DNA from: Alitta virens
Taxonomy: Eukaryota > Annelida > Polychaeta > Phyllodocida > Nereididae
Direction: 5' to 3'
Assembly: GCA_932294295.1 (NCBI GenBank)
Contig: OW028585.1
Location: 17,238,360-17,302,359, forward strand
DNA length: 64,000 nucleotides
Part shown: one piece after another, positions 63,291 through 64,000 of the stretch
How the letters are laid out: each line of letters begins with the position of its first letter
Position numbering within the stretch: the stretch's first letter is position 1
Notes under the pieces: generated by a model
The model's database searches: none
Told to the model about the DNA's origin: nothing
The model's input: the letters and a program-made list of their open reading frames with translations, nothing else
Program-made: the position numbers and the translations under genes

Positions 63291-64000
63291 AACCAGAAAA
63301 GGTGTGAACAACAAACCAAAAAAGGTGTGAACAACAAACCAAAATAGGTGTGAACAACAAACCAAAAAAGGTGTGAACAACAAACCAAAAAAGGTGTGAA
63401 CAACAAACCAAAAAAGGTGTGAACAACAAACCAAAAAAGGTGCGAACAACAAACCAAAAAAGGTGTGAACAACAAACCAAAAAAAGGTGTGAACAACAAA
63501 CCAAAAAAGGTGTGAACAACAAACCAAAAAAGGTGTGAACAACAAACAAAGTGTGAACAACAAACAAACAAAGTGTGAACAACAAACAAACAAAGTGTGA
63601 ACAACAAACAAAAAAAGTGTGAACAACAAACAAACAAAGTGTGAACAACAAACAAAGTGTGAACAACAAACAAAGTGTGAACAACAAACAAAGTGTGAAC
63701 AACAAACAAACAAAGTGTGAACAACAAACAAACAAAGTGTGAACAACAAACAAACAAAGTGTGAACAACAAACAAAAAAAGTGTGAACAACAAACAAACA
63801 AAGTGTGAACAACAAACAAACAAAGTGTGAACAACAAACAAAAAAAGTGTGAACAACAAACAAACAAATTGTGAACAACAAATAAAAAAAGTGTGAACAA
63901 CAAACCAAAAAAGGTGTGAACAACAAACCAAAAAAGGTGTGAACAACAAACCAAAAAAAGGTGTGAACAACAAACCAAACAAGGTGTGAACAACAAACCA
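63291..64000 (-). repeat. Terminal B/A/B cycles, cut by window end
   Basis: B 63291-63540 starts with CCAGAAAAGG and CCAAAATAGG, the combination seen at 51964-52016 and 56822-56874. A 63540-63895 and B 63895-64000 follow, the last ending in CCAAACAAGG near 63975. The array runs off the window end. Confidence 0.88.

Larger units (their letters stand above)
10002..64000 (-). repeat. Right satellite array, T-rich strand on -
   Basis: 54 kb of the same satellite family, reverse-complemented relative to the left array. On + the core reads GTGTGAACAA, and tails read CAAACAAA (A type) or CAAACC, A6-A8, GG (B type). About half the length is B-type. A and B blocks alternate throughout, and super-units recur at fixed offsets. 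Variants found only or mostly here include CCAAAATAGG, GGTGCGAAC, AAACCCAAAAAGG and CCAAACAAGG. No stretch above one or two monomers lacks the repeat, and I see no gene. Confidence 0.98.

Noticed and set aside
10002..64000. CRISPR array
   Set aside because: The units are directly abutting near-identical monomers with no unique spacers, far too numerous, and no cas-like gene is present.
1..64000. Telomeric repeat
   Set aside because: The 18-25 bp units with a TTCACAC core do not match TTAGGG, TTAGG, TTTAGGG or other short telomere repeats, and the array shows block structure.
1..64000. CENP-B box as evidence for a centromere
   Set aside because: The box needs a TTCG half and a CGGG half. No CGGG occurs in the standard monomers, and the rare CGG variants are not followed by G or preceded by a TTCG at the right distance.
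1..64000. Transposon, LTR or insertion element boundaries at block edges
   Set aside because: Every block edge lies between two monomers of the same family. I found no terminal repeats, target-site duplications or foreign sequence.
1..64000. tRNA, rRNA or structured RNA gene
   Set aside because: Within one arm there is no reverse-complementary segment beyond a few bases, so no stems form, and no conserved RNA motif is visible.
1..64000. Triplex- or quadruplex-forming tracts
   Set aside because: Pyrimidine runs are interrupted by G every few bases and by ACA in the core, and G runs rarely exceed two, so neither structure has good support.

Overview
The whole 64 kb window is satellite DNA. 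I see no protein-coding gene, RNA gene, transposon open frame or other unique sequence. Both ends lie inside the repeat, so the array continues beyond the window. The content suggests a long-read eukaryotic assembly, because a multi-level tandem array this large fits pericentromeric, subtelomeric or other heterochromatin. Nothing here identifies the species, and I do not recognise the family by name.

Layout: positions 1-9801 hold the array with its T-rich strand on +. Positions 9802-10001 are exactly 200 N. Positions 10002-64000 hold the same family in the opposite orientation, A-rich on +. Read on the T-rich strand, every monomer is a fixed 10-nt core, TTGTTCACAC, plus a tail. A-type tails are TTTG repeated two or three times (18- and 22-bp monomers, rarely a 14-bp one) or TTTTTTTGTTTG (22 bp). 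B-type tails are C, six to eight T, GG, TTTG (23, 24 or 25 bp). Dividing block lengths by monomer lengths gives roughly 1,500 A and 1,300 B monomers. Composition is about one third G+C, and T is about 57% of the B monomer on its T-rich strand.

Higher order: A monomers and B monomers lie in separate blocks that alternate, with cycles of about 0.5-1.2 kb. A two-monomer marker (a TTGTTCACAA core next to a TTTTTTTATTTG or TTTTTTTAATTG tail) sits at many A/B junctions. Above this level the right array shows a recurring super-unit: a long B block, then an A block with two 3-bp-deleted monomers, then a module whose markers are spaced 842 and 521 bp apart. Multi-kilobase segments recur at fixed offsets of 1,912, 2,921, 4,256, 4,858, about 7,310, about 8,150, 9,235 and about 11,777 bp. 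Shared private variants confirm each of these.

Very long open frames cover the window in several frames at once. They are a composition effect: the T-rich strand almost never contains TA or TGA, so it has almost no stop codons. They should not be annotated as genes. The points most worth following are the orientation flip at the gap, the layered duplication history, and the dense periodic display of short motifs resembling T-box (AGGTGTGA, B monomers) and SOX/TCF (AACAAAG, most A monomers) binding cores.
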